From Nitrosospira multiformis (lineage in GTDB: Bacteria > Pseudomonadota > Gammaproteobacteria > Burkholderiales > Nitrosomonadaceae): DNA of 64,000 bases. This document shows positions 53,744 through 61,588 of the stretch, in pieces. Each line of letters begins with the position of its first letter. The stretch's first letter is position 1. The notes below the pieces were generated by a model, which saw only the letters and a program-made list of their open reading frames with translations, had not been told where the DNA came from and made no database searches. The position numbers and the translations under genes are program-made. The stretch is taken from the NCBI RefSeq assembly GCF_900103165.1, contig NZ_FNKY01000001.1, forward strand, positions 2,356,001-2,420,000, read 5' to 3'.

Positions 53744-53975
53744 TTGACCTGTGCCGTACTTCATTGCGGCATTTACGGAACCACCCGCGAAACAGACGCG
53801 TAGCCCGAACCAGCATAGCCTCGATCCAGTAAGCCCCTTGTGGCGTGGAAAGACAAGCGGCTAGCGACGGAAAAGCGCAAAGAAATGTCCAGGCCGTGCC
53901 TGGCGCGGAACTCGGTCCGATTTGAAAGGACCAGAATAATCCAAAACTTGTAATCAATACGCTAAGGATTGAATC

Positions 53976-54209
53976 ATGGGACGCTGGGCTGAATTATGGA
54001 CCGAACACCGCCCGGCGCCCCTCTCCCTCACCGATACCGAGATACTGGACTGGCTGGGCGAATACTGTGACCAAGCCATTTATACCCGCCCCACTCCGGA
54101 ATATACCGGTGGCTTCACATTATTCTGCGATGACATCAAGACCAGCGCGGCCACCCTGCGCGCCGCCGTTTGTCTGGCGGCGGCGAAGTGGAAGGAGGTA
54201 AATGAATAG
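53976..54209 (+). CDS. Small prophage protein under the O4 promoter
   Basis: 77 residues: MGRWAELWTEHRPAPLSLTD, ILDWLGEYCDQAIYTRP, GGFTLFCDDIKTSAATLRAA. Acidic and small; no family recognised. It is the first full gene after the repressor-controlled promoter, so expression should follow loss of repression. At its 3' end AAGGAGG precedes an overlapping ATG (54202) of a 29-codon frame, which may be a coupled peptide, though the sequence is also just the codons for KEV. Confidence 0.55.
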   Translation: MGRWAELWTEHRPAPLSLTDTEILDWLGEYCDQAIYTRPTPEYTGGFTLFCDDIKTSAATLRAAVCLAAAKWKEVNE

Positions 54210-54277
54210 CTCTTTTGTCGGATTACGCCTCGTTAATCTGACCTGTCAAGGTTTACCGTTCGTAAGATATTCTTTAC

Positions 54278-55288
54278 CTAAGCACGGATAGGGATACCAG
54301 AGGCAACTACTCGATTTTCAGCATCCGCAACCCCTGCCTTTCTAAGCGCCTCCACAAATGCCTGGTACATCACCAATGGATACGGAGATGGGCCAATTAT
54401 TAGACGGTCAAATAAGCGCGAAAACTCCAAATGGCTAAGTGACTCTGAAACCGTTACGTCGAGCGGCAACTTATAAACCAACTGCGGAACCCCTCCAAAA
54501 AACTCAGTTGAGGATTCTATGTGTAGCGAGGGCGAGCGCCCAGGGCCACAGATAACGCGCCATTCCCTTTCTTCGTGAAAGCCCTCGTGCTTAAGACACT
54601 CAACGCTAAATTCAAGCATACTGAAAACAGCTTTCACAATAAGCGAACGATCTACTGAACGCAGAAAATCGCTATTCGCATCTATATTCCCAATAACTTT
54701 GTCCATCATCTCGTGCGCTTTATCCTTTGGCAGATATGCCACGGGGCTAAAACTAACATTCAATGTGCCTGCTTTTTCAGCATACCAAGGCAGCTTTAAG
54801 ACAATACCTACGCGAGCACCGTTGCCGCCAAAAGCGCGCCACATTGATAATCGTCCGTGTGAATCCTCTTTATCATCATGTTCTGATATTGACATGATGT
54901 AGGTGTTCCACTGGATCTCATCCGACCATCGATCAAATAAAGTTATAGCTTCATCCCCCGCACCGGGAGCACAGCTATCAAGAGCCTTAATAAATGCATC
55001 CTTTTTGCCCTTATCCGAAAGGAATCCCTGAAGAATTTCAAAGCCGTGCTGCACTTCGCGGTAATCTGACATGCACCTTGTGTTACGCATCCACATGCGT
55101 TTGCTGTTAATGATGTTGAGCGCTGCCTCGGCTGAAGTATAATGAACAAACCGTGCCTCACTTTTTGTCCCACTTTCGTAAAATGAATTCTTTTTCTTGG
55201 TAGCTTCGGGCATAAAAATACCCTCAAGTTGCAACCAGAGCTGAAATTGCTCTGGTGTAAGAATCATCTCTTGAGCTTCTTTCGTCAT
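54278..55288 (-). CDS. DUF2971 family protein
   Basis: 336 residues from the ATG at 55288; an ATG 24 codons further up is possible. DUF2971 hallmarks are FVHYTSAEAALNIINSKRMW, MRNTRCMSDYREVQHG, LSMWRAFGGNGARVGIVLKL and EEREWRVICGPGR. The family is cytoplasmic, of unknown function and common on genomic islands and beside prophages, so a role in phage defence is possible but unproven. It lies between the prophage remnant and the first sRNA-like unit. Confidence 0.8.
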   Translation of the reverse strand: MTKEAQEMILTPEQFQLWLQLEGIFMPEATKKKNSFYESGTKSEARFVHYTSAEAALNIINSKRMWMRNTRCMSDYREVQHGFEILQGFLSDKGKKDAFIKALDSCAPGAGDEAITLFDRWSDEIQWNTYIMSISEHDDKEDSHGRLSMWRAFGGNGARVGIVLKLPWYAEKAGTLNVSFSPVAYLPKDKAHEMMDKVIGNIDANSDFLRSVDRSLIVKAVFSMLEFSVECLKHEGFHEEREWRVICGPGRSPSLHIESSTEFFGGVPQLVYKLPLDVTVSESLSHLEFSRLFDRLIIGPSPYPLVMYQAFVEALRKAGVADAENRVVASGIPIRA

Positions 55289-55543
55289 TGTGCGAGCCTT
55301 AAGTCGTAATATTAGTATTTGTAGGCCATAACGGCGGTTGCGCCTCTTTCCCGATTTCACGGGTGGATCCTGGTTCGTGCTGTGCGCGAAGCCAGATCGT
55401 AATGCTTCGTGAACTACGTTTTGATCAACCGCCAGCGTGTCGCAAAATCGGCATCACCCTCAGGGAGCGACCAGATGCAATGCAGATGGTCATATGCCTG
55501 ATTACGCTGCGCTGATCCGACCTGCTTCAAAATGCAAACCAAT

Positions 55544-55617
55544 AAAAAGCCCGGCACACAGGGTCAATGCGGCCGGGCTAGGGCTCCAACTAGCATTACA
55601 AGATAGAAGTCGCCCTA
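55544..55617 (-). ncRNA. Putative small RNA B (paralogue of 58996-59071)
   Basis: A roughly 74-nt unit on the minus strand. Predicted start near 55617, seven bases after a TAAGAT box (55624-55629). It ends in an intrinsic terminator: AGCCCGGC and GCCGGGCT paired around CACACAGGGTCAATGCG, then a T-run (55544-55548). The unit aligns along its full length with copy A, notably GTAAGATATGACTT, GGCCGCATTGACCCTG and the stem. There is no start codon with a ribosome site. A 14-bp dyad precedes it. The rest of 55361-55688 is empty. Confidence 0.55.
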
Positions 55618-55652
55618 AGTCATATCTTACACGCTTCGAACAAATCATCCAT

Positions 55653-55666
55653 TGGACTGAAGTCCA
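55653..55666. promoter_or_regulatory. Perfect dyad TGGACT-GA-AGTCCA upstream of sRNA B
   Basis: Palindrome of two 6-bp arms around GA. Its centre is exactly 30 bp from the first base of TAAGAT, so it lies at about -42.5 from the predicted start, the class II position of LuxR-type activators. Weaker copies are at 58911-58924 and 59107-59120. Confidence 0.6.
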
Positions 55667-55688
55667 GCATCGTATCGTCTATACACCG

Positions 55689-56216
55689 CTACTTCTTTCT
55701 GCCCAGCGAGGTTTTGATCAGCTTTACCTGTTCAAAATGGCCGGCAAGGCTTGCCCGCCTCAGGCTCAATAAATGCTTTAGCTCCTCATTCTTTGCGCTT
55801 GGAATCAGCTTCCCATCCCATAAATCGAGCGCTTGCTGGTGGGATTCCACTTCATGATTGACATAATCCAGATCGAATAATATGCCGTTCAGCTTCCTGA
55901 GTTTCTCCAGGTATTTCTCCCCATCGGCCTTCAAAGTGTCGCTGATCGAACTGCTCTGCGGCGTTATATTTTTCTTTTTCGCCCAGTCATTGAATTGCGA
56001 GGTGGAATCATTATGCTCTTCTGCCAAACGGTGACCGAACGCCTTCACATCTGGATGGGATGACGTGGATTGGGCCAGAATACCGCCATTGATTTCAGCC
56101 TGATTCACGGCCAGGACGATACCAACGATTTCCGCGTCACTGAGTGCTTTCGTTTCAGCAGCGGCTGCAAAGATCGGGACTATCAGCGCGATGACCAGCA
56201 TGAGCAGTTTTTTCAT
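55689..56216 (-). CDS. DUF4142 exported protein
   Basis: 175 residues; AGGAG eight bases before the ATG. Signal peptide (MLVIALIVPIFAAAAETK) and a DUF4142 helical bundle (EIVGIVLAVNQAEINGGILA, FGHRLAEEHNDSTSQFNDWA, HQQALDLWDGKLIPSAKNEE). Paralogue of the gene at 47912. The domain is found in exported proteins of unknown function. A MITE copy lies 50 bp upstream. Confidence 0.85.
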   Translation of the reverse strand: MKKLLMLVIALIVPIFAAAAETKALSDAEIVGIVLAVNQAEINGGILAQSTSSHPDVKAFGHRLAEEHNDSTSQFNDWAKKKNITPQSSSISDTLKADGEKYLEKLRKLNGILFDLDYVNHEVESHQQALDLWDGKLIPSAKNEELKHLLSLRRASLAGHFEQVKLIKTSLGRKK

Positions 56217-56266
56217 GGGACACTCCTATTTTCGATTTTGGGATTACTGAATGATTTTGAGAGCAA

Positions 56267-56481
56267 CTAGGGCCTGTTAACACTTATTTTGCACCCGCGA
56301 CGGCGACGGATTTCATCCAGTACGAGGCATGAGCCGCGCGGCGGAGCAGGCCTCCGTAAGCGGCGAGTAACGAAGGGCTGGGTGAAATCCGTTCCGTCCC
56401 TTCGGGTTGCGTACAAAAAACTCGGATGCCGCGTTTTTTGTGTAGCAACGCGGGTACGAAATAAGTGTTAACAGGCCCTAA
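56267..56481. repeat. MITE-like element, family B, copy 2 (about 215 bp)
   Basis: Begins CTAGGGCCTGTTAACACTTA and ends AAGTGTTAACAGGCCCTA. Inverted relative to the copy at 22416-22686 and without that copy's 55-bp internal duplication. It lies between the DUF4142 gene and the PagL-like gene. Short frames inside it are not genes. Confidence 0.88.
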
Positions 56482-56564
56482 TAGCCTCGATCGCTCGTTC
56501 GAAATCCGGATCGGATTCGCGGAGGCGCGAAGCCTGCACAAGATGCCTCAAGATCGCCGGTCGC

Positions 56565-57119
56565 CTAAAAGCGATAGCCGTATCGCCCGCCAAGGGAATC
56601 CATGCCTTCGTTGGGATCGGCAAAGTTGGCGTTGGAAACATGATCAAAATACACCGATAATGAACTTCTGGCACCGACACGATACCCGATTTCGATCGGA
56701 ATGTGGAACAGAACCCGTGATCCGAGAGCCTTGCGATCATTGTGCTGTAAATGGAGATCCCCATTGTGGACCGCACCACCGAAGCCAACGCTGAAAAATA
56801 GGCCACTCGTATGATCATATTGCCAGCGAACACCCGAATAGAGCTTGGACGTATCCCCGGCAGTGCTCACCGAACCCCCCAGGGCGGGACGAATGAACCC
56901 ACCCAGAATTTTGTATTGTGGCGAGAAAATCGCTTCCAGATTGAAATCGGCGCCACTCTCGCGACGAAAGCCGCTCCACAAAGCGCCGGTGTCATGGTGA
57001 AGCACGCCGAGCTTTACCTCATGTAGCCACGCGGCTGCCTTCCACTCATTTGTGTACCCATGGGATGAGGCAATACACCCCAGGCTGAAAATCCATGCCT
57101 TGATAATTTGTGCGCGCAT
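56565..57119 (-). CDS. pagL: PagL-like lipid A 3-O-deacylase (acyloxyacyl hydrolase family)
   Basis: 184 residues from the ATG at 57119 (MRAQIIKAWIFSLGCIAS, signal peptide); 19 further codons upstream rejected. An outer-membrane eight-strand barrel: WLHEVKLGVLHHD, FNLEAIFSPQYK, FFSVGFGGAVHNG, IEIGYRVGARSSLSVYFDHV. The catalytic His-Ser pair sits in FDHVSNANFADPNEGMDSLG, followed by the terminal strand RYGYRF. PagL removes the 3-hydroxyacyl chain from lipid A and alters immune and stress properties. It is monocistronic. Confidence 0.85.
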   Translation of the reverse strand: MRAQIIKAWIFSLGCIASSHGYTNEWKAAAWLHEVKLGVLHHDTGALWSGFRRESGADFNLEAIFSPQYKILGGFIRPALGGSVSTAGDTSKLYSGVRWQYDHTSGLFFSVGFGGAVHNGDLHLQHNDRKALGSRVLFHIPIEIGYRVGARSSLSVYFDHVSNANFADPNEGMDSLGGRYGYRF

Positions 57120-57464
57120 TATCAAATCCTTCGAATCAGAACCCGGCTCCGTTGGCAGGACGGAAAGAACGGTCAACCACGGGCTTAATTCATGGATTTA
57201 ATCTTTCGCACGAACCTGCCGCATCGACTAAAAGAAGTGTGAGGGCTGTACTATGAAGTGGTCAAGCAATTTCAAGTTCATGATGGGTGAATCGCTGCGA
57301 TCCGTCAGGCTCGGAGAGAGCAGACAAAGTTTTGCAGGTCAGATTAACGGAGTGATCCGACGACGCTAGTCCACGAGAGCCTCGCCATAGCGATGCGGAG
57401 GTGTAAAAAACTCGAGGGGGTGAGCATGAATAATCTATATGGTATTGCCGAAATGTTCTTAAAC

Positions 57465-57484
57465 AAAAGCCCGCCGAAGCGGGC
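57465..57484 (-). terminator. Intrinsic terminator after the PEP-CTERM gene
   Basis: On the minus strand GCCCGC-TTCG-GCGGGC followed by TTTTGTTT, 23 bases past the stop at 57508. The flanking 57120-57464 holds nothing else I can support. Confidence 0.8.
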
Positions 57485-57507
57485 CTGTTTTGACCTGTGG
57501 ATTGATT

Positions 57508-58638
57508 TCAGGATTTCTTGCGACGGCTAAAACCCAGACCTGCCAAACCGAGGCCAAGAAGTGCAAAAGTGGTGGGTTCAGGCACCTCACCAATCTGAGC
57601 TGGTGGAAGCGGTATCTCATTTACAGTGCCAGTCAGGTTCAGGATAAGGCTATAGGCGGTCCGGCTGGATGCCGCGCCGACATCCGCGTCCGACAGGCCT
57701 AATATGTAGCTGGCGTTGAAAATTCCGGCTGAGGAAGTATCCAGCATGGCCAGCCAGTTGAAGCTTGAACCCTGACCCAAGCCGCTGAAACTGCTCAAAT
57801 CGGTTGATAGCATACCAGTGTCGCCGCTGCCGGAGATGCTGTCGAAATCGAGGCCGACCCGGTTGGCATCAGCCAGATTGAAGAGGCTGAATCCAAGGCT
57901 AGCGGCGTCGCCCACATGAAAAACACCAAAGTCCAGGTTCAAGGTCAACATTGTCGAGGAACCATCAAACGATGGGGCGGCATGCAGCAGGTAATCATAA
58001 GTGGCGCCGATATTGCCCGCCCAGTTGACAGTATATCCCGTGGTCTCGGTGCCGGTAAAAGCGCCAGCTCCCTGCGTCGCCTCCAGTACTGGGGCTGTGC
58101 GCGTCAGCGTCACATCGCCGGTGCCGACATAACTATCCAGATTGGCGGAAGATACCGCTTGACTCAGGTTGGTAGTAGTAGCGGAACTTGTGGTAGCGCT
58201 GCCGGTACAAGCACCCTTAAGCTTATCCACGCAGGTATCGCTATTGCTGATGGAAGAAAAGGACGCATTTATGCCGGCTCCCGAAATACTGGCTGTGCTG
58301 TTGCCGCTACCGCTCGAGGTAACCGTGCTATTAGCACCCGTACCACCACCAGCAGTGGATTTGACCCAGGTGCTTTGTGTCCGGGTCGAGGTGAGATCGA
58401 GAGTAGCACCCATCAGAACGCCTTGAGTCGAGTTAAACTGATTGATCGCACTGGTCCCGAAACTGGCACCGTTGTTGTTACTCGCGCCTCCGCCCTCGCT
58501 ATCGGAAACGCTTGCGGAGTTGCTAAAGCCTGCCGGGGCAGTACTGATCAGAAGCGCATTGGCCGACTGCGGCATCAGTGCCAGAGCGCCCAACGCAAGA
58601 ACGATCTTTTGGTTTAACGTACTGGGTGCGAATCTCAT
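57508..58638 (-). CDS. PEP-CTERM exported protein
   Basis: 376 residues: signal peptide (VLALGALALMPQSANALLIS), a long Ser/Thr/Gly-rich low-complexity body (SGSGNSTASISGAG) and a C-terminal domain (YDYLLHAAPSFDGSSTMLTL, LDFGVFHVGDAASLGFSLFN). It ends with PEP-CTERM (VPEPTTFALLGLGLAGLGFS then RRKKS). The body resembles choice-of-anchor domains. It is likely exported and anchored in the extracellular matrix. A sigma-54-like promoter lies 84-99 bases upstream, with a dyad at about -208 from the predicted transcript start. Confidence 0.87.
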   Translation of the reverse strand: MRFAPSTLNQKIVLALGALALMPQSANALLISTAPAGFSNSASVSDSEGGGASNNNGASFGTSAINQFNSTQGVLMGATLDLTSTRTQSTWVKSTAGGGTGANSTVTSSGSGNSTASISGAGINASFSSISNSDTCVDKLKGACTGSATTSSATTTNLSQAVSSANLDSYVGTGDVTLTRTAPVLEATQGAGAFTGTETTGYTVNWAGNIGATYDYLLHAAPSFDGSSTMLTLNLDFGVFHVGDAASLGFSLFNLADANRVGLDFDSISGSGDTGMLSTDLSSFSGLGQGSSFNWLAMLDTSSAGIFNASYILGLSDADVGAASSRTAYSLILNLTGTVNEIPLPPAQIGEVPEPTTFALLGLGLAGLGFSRRKKS

Positions 58639-58721
58639 TTCATCTTCCTATCTGAAAATTGTTAAAGGGGCAGTTTTACAGGGATGTTCAAATTATCCGT
58701 GTTCGCTGCAATGTCTACTTA

Positions 58722-58737
58722 AGCATTTACCATGCCA
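58722..58737 (-). promoter_or_regulatory. Sigma-54-like promoter of the PEP-CTERM gene
   Basis: On the minus strand TGGCATG-GTAA-ATGCT: the GG/GC elements keep the correct 10-base spacing of TGGCACGN4TTGCW with two mismatches. A transcript would start near 58711, giving a 5' leader of about 73 bases. Fits a NtrC-type activator bound further up. Confidence 0.55.
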
Positions 58738-58910
58738 GATATATAAGAGCATGATATCAAATCTGTTTTTTCTAAAAATAGCTTCGTCGAATGCTGCAAG
58801 AGTAAATTTCTTCGACGCTACCCGTCCAACTTATTGAATCTTCCCTGCCGCATCAAACTGCTTTAACAGCCAACAATTTCATTTTTCCATATTCCAAGCG
58901 CATTGCCTAT

Positions 58911-58924
58911 TGGACTGAAGTACA
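58911..58924. promoter_or_regulatory. Dyad TGGACT-GA-AGTACA, possible activator site
   Basis: Same palindrome as in the sRNA-like units. It has no -10 box at the 30-base distance here, and it lies about 208 bases upstream of the predicted sigma-54 start of the PEP-CTERM gene, where an enhancer site would be expected. Confidence 0.45.
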
Positions 58925-58995
58925 GTCTAAAAAAACAAGGTGTTCCAGAAAGTTAGCGGAGATACTGACGTTCCTGCAGGCAGCCCGCCGATCAC

Positions 58996-59071
58996 AAAAA
59001 AGCCCGGCTCGCAGGGTCAATGCGGCCGGGCCGGGAGCCCGCTACTAATGGAGGAAAGAGTAGACACCCGA
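58996..59071 (-). ncRNA. Putative small RNA A (paralogue of 55544-55617)
   Basis: About 76 nt on the minus strand. The TAAGAT box is at 59078-59083 with predicted start near 59071. The terminator pairs AGCCCGGC (59001-59008) with the GCCGGGC at 59025-59031 and is followed by TTTTTT on the minus strand. Conserved with copy B: GTAAGATGTGACTT, GGCCGCATTGACCCTG. The 5' part contains CTTTCCTCCATTAG, which could pair with Shine-Dalgarno sequences. No coding sense is seen. Confidence 0.55.
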
Positions 59072-59106
59072 AGTCACATCTTACAGAGTTTGAGCATATC
59101 TACCAT

Positions 59107-59120
59107 TAGACTGAAGTACA
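59107..59120. promoter_or_regulatory. Dyad TAGACT-GA-AGTACA upstream of sRNA A
   Basis: Imperfect copy of the palindrome. Its centre is again exactly 30 bp before TAAGAT, so the spacing is conserved between the two units while flanking bases differ. The remaining 59121-59392 has no gene I can support. Confidence 0.55.
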
Positions 59121-59392
59121 GGATTGGTGTTACGTTTGCAGGCCGGACCGGTGTAATATAGTTCGACAGTGTACCCATATCGCATACCAGATCCCTAAAT
59201 CCTTCATCCTAAATCCGGTAGTTAGACGGGTGAAATGCACTGTTTTTGGGGTACAGCGCAAGGCGCAGCGACGCGGAATACGACCGCGCAGGGCGGAGCG
59301 GTGCCTTCCGCAGGAAGGTGCGACCCCGAAGCGGGCGGGCGCCCCATGCACATGGAACGCGATCGCGGCATCCCCTACGCCGGCCCGGCCAT

Positions 59393-59689
59393 CTATGATA
59401 CGTCGTCATCATTTCCTTCCCGCCACATGAGATATAAAACCGCAATCACGATGATCGTGACCGGCATGATGACGTATAAGCCCATCGCATACCCTGCCCC
59501 ATCATCGTGATCATGGGGCGGCGGCGTGCTCATTATCTTGTAGCCATGACCGATGCTGACTGTGAAGACCAGAATGAGGCCCGCGATCCGCCGGTTCCGG
59601 ATCAGGACGCGGCCAACCATCTGGTTGAGGAAGTGCGCCGCGTAGTAACCAATGAAATAGATCGCGATGTAAAAGATCAACGCACCCAT
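59393..59689 (-). CDS. Small membrane protein
   Basis: 98 residues; three hydrophobic segments (MGALIFYIAIYFIGYYAAHF, IAGLILVFTVSIGHG, YVIMPVTIIVIAVLYLM) and a histidine/aspartate stretch (PPPHDHDDG) that could bind metal. No family recognised. The N-terminal part and leader are duplicated in decayed form at 60995-61107. Confidence 0.6.
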   Translation of the reverse strand: MGALIFYIAIYFIGYYAAHFLNQMVGRVLIRNRRIAGLILVFTVSIGHGYKIMSTPPPHDHDDGAGYAMGLYVIMPVTIIVIAVLYLMWREGNDDDVS

Positions 59690-59874
59690 GGGAGAGCCTT
59701 TGAATATCTGTACCTTTACCGGTAAGGGTTTGTTGGGTTTGCGGAAGTACTCGGAAGGTCTGCGATTTCTAGCACGGAGATTTCATAAAATTCGCATATT
59801 GATTTTGCGGGATTTTTTTGTAATGATATTTAGTGAACAGAGGTATAAGCATTTATATTTCTGGATGAACTAGG

Positions 59875-60831
59875 TTATCTCGGTATGCGTCGTCTGCCCG
59901 CTCGCATGGCAACCAGCCCAATTCCCAGCAACGCCGATGACATGGGCTCTGAAATTGGCTCAATCTGGGTAAAAGATGTCGATGTGTCTGTCATAAAAAT
60001 AAGATTCGTCCCGTCAATCCCATTGATGCTTCCTACTGTATTAACGCCGCACTCCAGGCCGTCAAGCGTATTCGGGCCCGCTCCATTTATCAGGGTGTTC
60101 GCGCCATTTTTGAAGCAGGAAGATGGGTCAGCCTGAGTAAATGGCGCGTTAAACATAATCTGAAAATCCAGCCCGAGCCCTGCGGGCACCCCTTCTGAAA
60201 AATAAACCGGATCAAAGCTCTCGATAATGACCGACATCGCTCCAGTTCCAACTGCCGTGATGCTGGCCACACCGGGATAATTGTCGACCCCGGATTGATC
60301 GAGACTACCTGGGGCCACTCTTAAGGCGGAGATTGCCGTTTCCCCTCTGGCCGCAATCATGCCGGACAGTACGAGCACCGGGTCCGCGTTGGTGGCATCA
60401 GGCCCATATCCGGTGCCGTTGCCTGCATGGGCATTCGGCGTGGCATCGAAATATAACCTGAAGAAATTTTCGCCTCCGCCGATAGTATCCAGCACGACAT
60501 TATTGCCGACTGTAGAGACCACCTGTTCGCGATAACCTGCAATATAGGCCCATCTATTTGGCGCTGAACCACCAATACCAACGCCATTGCTATTCTCGAG
60601 CGCGTTCAGGGAAGCATGCATGTAGCTCTGGAACACGTCACCCAGATGGTGGGTGAATATCGACGCATTGCCAACCGGTGTTAGCAGTGCATTGCCCGGC
60701 GCCCAATTCATGCTGCTTACGTCTATCGCAGGATCAATGCCGGGACCATCCGGATTAACGACAAGTGCATGGGCTGCACCTGTCAGCATCATGAATATGG
60801 CTGAAAATAGAAACTTATGATGGGGGCCCAT
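59875..60831 (-). CDS. Exported protein with variant PEP-CTERM tail
   Basis: 318 residues from the ATG at 60831, which has AGGAG ten bases upstream; 19 further upstream codons are not needed. Signal peptide (FSAIFMMLTGAAHALVVNPD). The body is a beta-rich domain (WAYIAGYREQVVSTVGNN, FRLYFDATPNAHAG). The tail reads SEPMSSALLGIGLVAM then RAGRRR, like PEP-CTERM but with Ser-Glu-Pro instead of Pro-Glu-Pro. Whether exosortase accepts it is open. Confidence 0.72.
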   Translation of the reverse strand: MGPHHKFLFSAIFMMLTGAAHALVVNPDGPGIDPAIDVSSMNWAPGNALLTPVGNASIFTHHLGDVFQSYMHASLNALENSNGVGIGGSAPNRWAYIAGYREQVVSTVGNNVVLDTIGGGENFFRLYFDATPNAHAGNGTGYGPDATNADPVLVLSGMIAARGETAISALRVAPGSLDQSGVDNYPGVASITAVGTGAMSVIIESFDPVYFSEGVPAGLGLDFQIMFNAPFTQADPSSCFKNGANTLINGAGPNTLDGLECGVNTVGSINGIDGTNLIFMTDTSTSFTQIEPISEPMSSALLGIGLVAMRAGRRRIPR

Positions 60832-60994
60832 TATTATCTCCTGGAGTATCTGAATCACCCTGGATTCCGCATGCCGATCATTCACCATAGACGGCTATCT
60901 CAAAAAAACAATCAGAATCACTTTTAATTATTTTTTTAAATCAGCCGCCGGAATGATACGAAACCGGCATTTCCCTCTGGCGGAAACCAGGTTA

Positions 60995-61107
60995 AATACA
61001 CAGTAACCAATGAGATGGATCACGATGCAAAAGATCAACGCACCCGCGGGAGAACCTCTGGATAAGTCCCTACTTACCAGTTGGGACGCTGTAGCTTTGC
61101 GGAAGTA
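60995..61107 (-). pseudogene. Decayed duplicate of the 59393 gene start
   Basis: The stretch from about 60999 to 61107 aligns with 59639-59755, including GATCAACGCACCC and the leader GCGGAAGTAC. It corresponds to the first 15 codons and the upstream region of the small membrane protein gene, with no intact continuation. Remnant of a duplication. Confidence 0.55.
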
Positions 61108-61143
61108 CGTGCTGGAACCATGTTTGCCGAAAAAAAACGATCC

Positions 61144-61362
61144 TTATTTGCCCTTCTTGTTTTCGGCGTCGACTTTTTTCTCGGGCTTATTGGTACTGGT
61201 CTCGCTCTGCTGCTCCAATTTTTTAGACCGGCCCGCTTTTGCCTCATCCGCTTCGATACGTTTCGCAGCTTTTTCCCAAGGATATTCCCGAGGCTCTTCT
61301 TTCTGCGCAAAAACCTGGGCGGAGAGCGACGCGGAGAATAAGACGAATAGAATTTTCCTCAT
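61144..61362 (-). CDS. Small exported lysine/glutamate-rich protein
   Basis: 72 residues: signal peptide (ILFVLFSASLSAQVFAQKEE) then a highly charged sequence (EYPWEKAAKRIEADEAKAGR, KPEKKVDAENKKGK) that is probably disordered. A small periplasmic protein. No family recognised. Confidence 0.6.
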   Translation of the reverse strand: MRKILFVLFSASLSAQVFAQKEEPREYPWEKAAKRIEADEAKAGRSKKLEQQSETSTNKPEKKVDAENKKGK

Positions 61363-61588
61363 GAGACTTCTGGTGAAATAGTAGGTCTGAATTTGTCAGA
61401 CAACAATAAGGGTAATGAATCGCTTAATAAATCGGCTGAGCCGCCTTCATGGAGGTGGCCGGAATTATTCAAATCCAAAAATCACGCTTGTGGCGCCGCT
61501 AAATAATTGATGCGTTATCTTATCCAAAATCTTCCTGCGCTTCAAGCCGCCGTAAAACCGCAATGCTGCGTAATTCCAGGGAGCGCGT

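Noticed and set aside
53640-53957. A 105-residue minus-strand frame across the O4 promoter
   Set aside because: It runs antisense through a near-consensus plus-strand promoter and has no ribosome site or domain.
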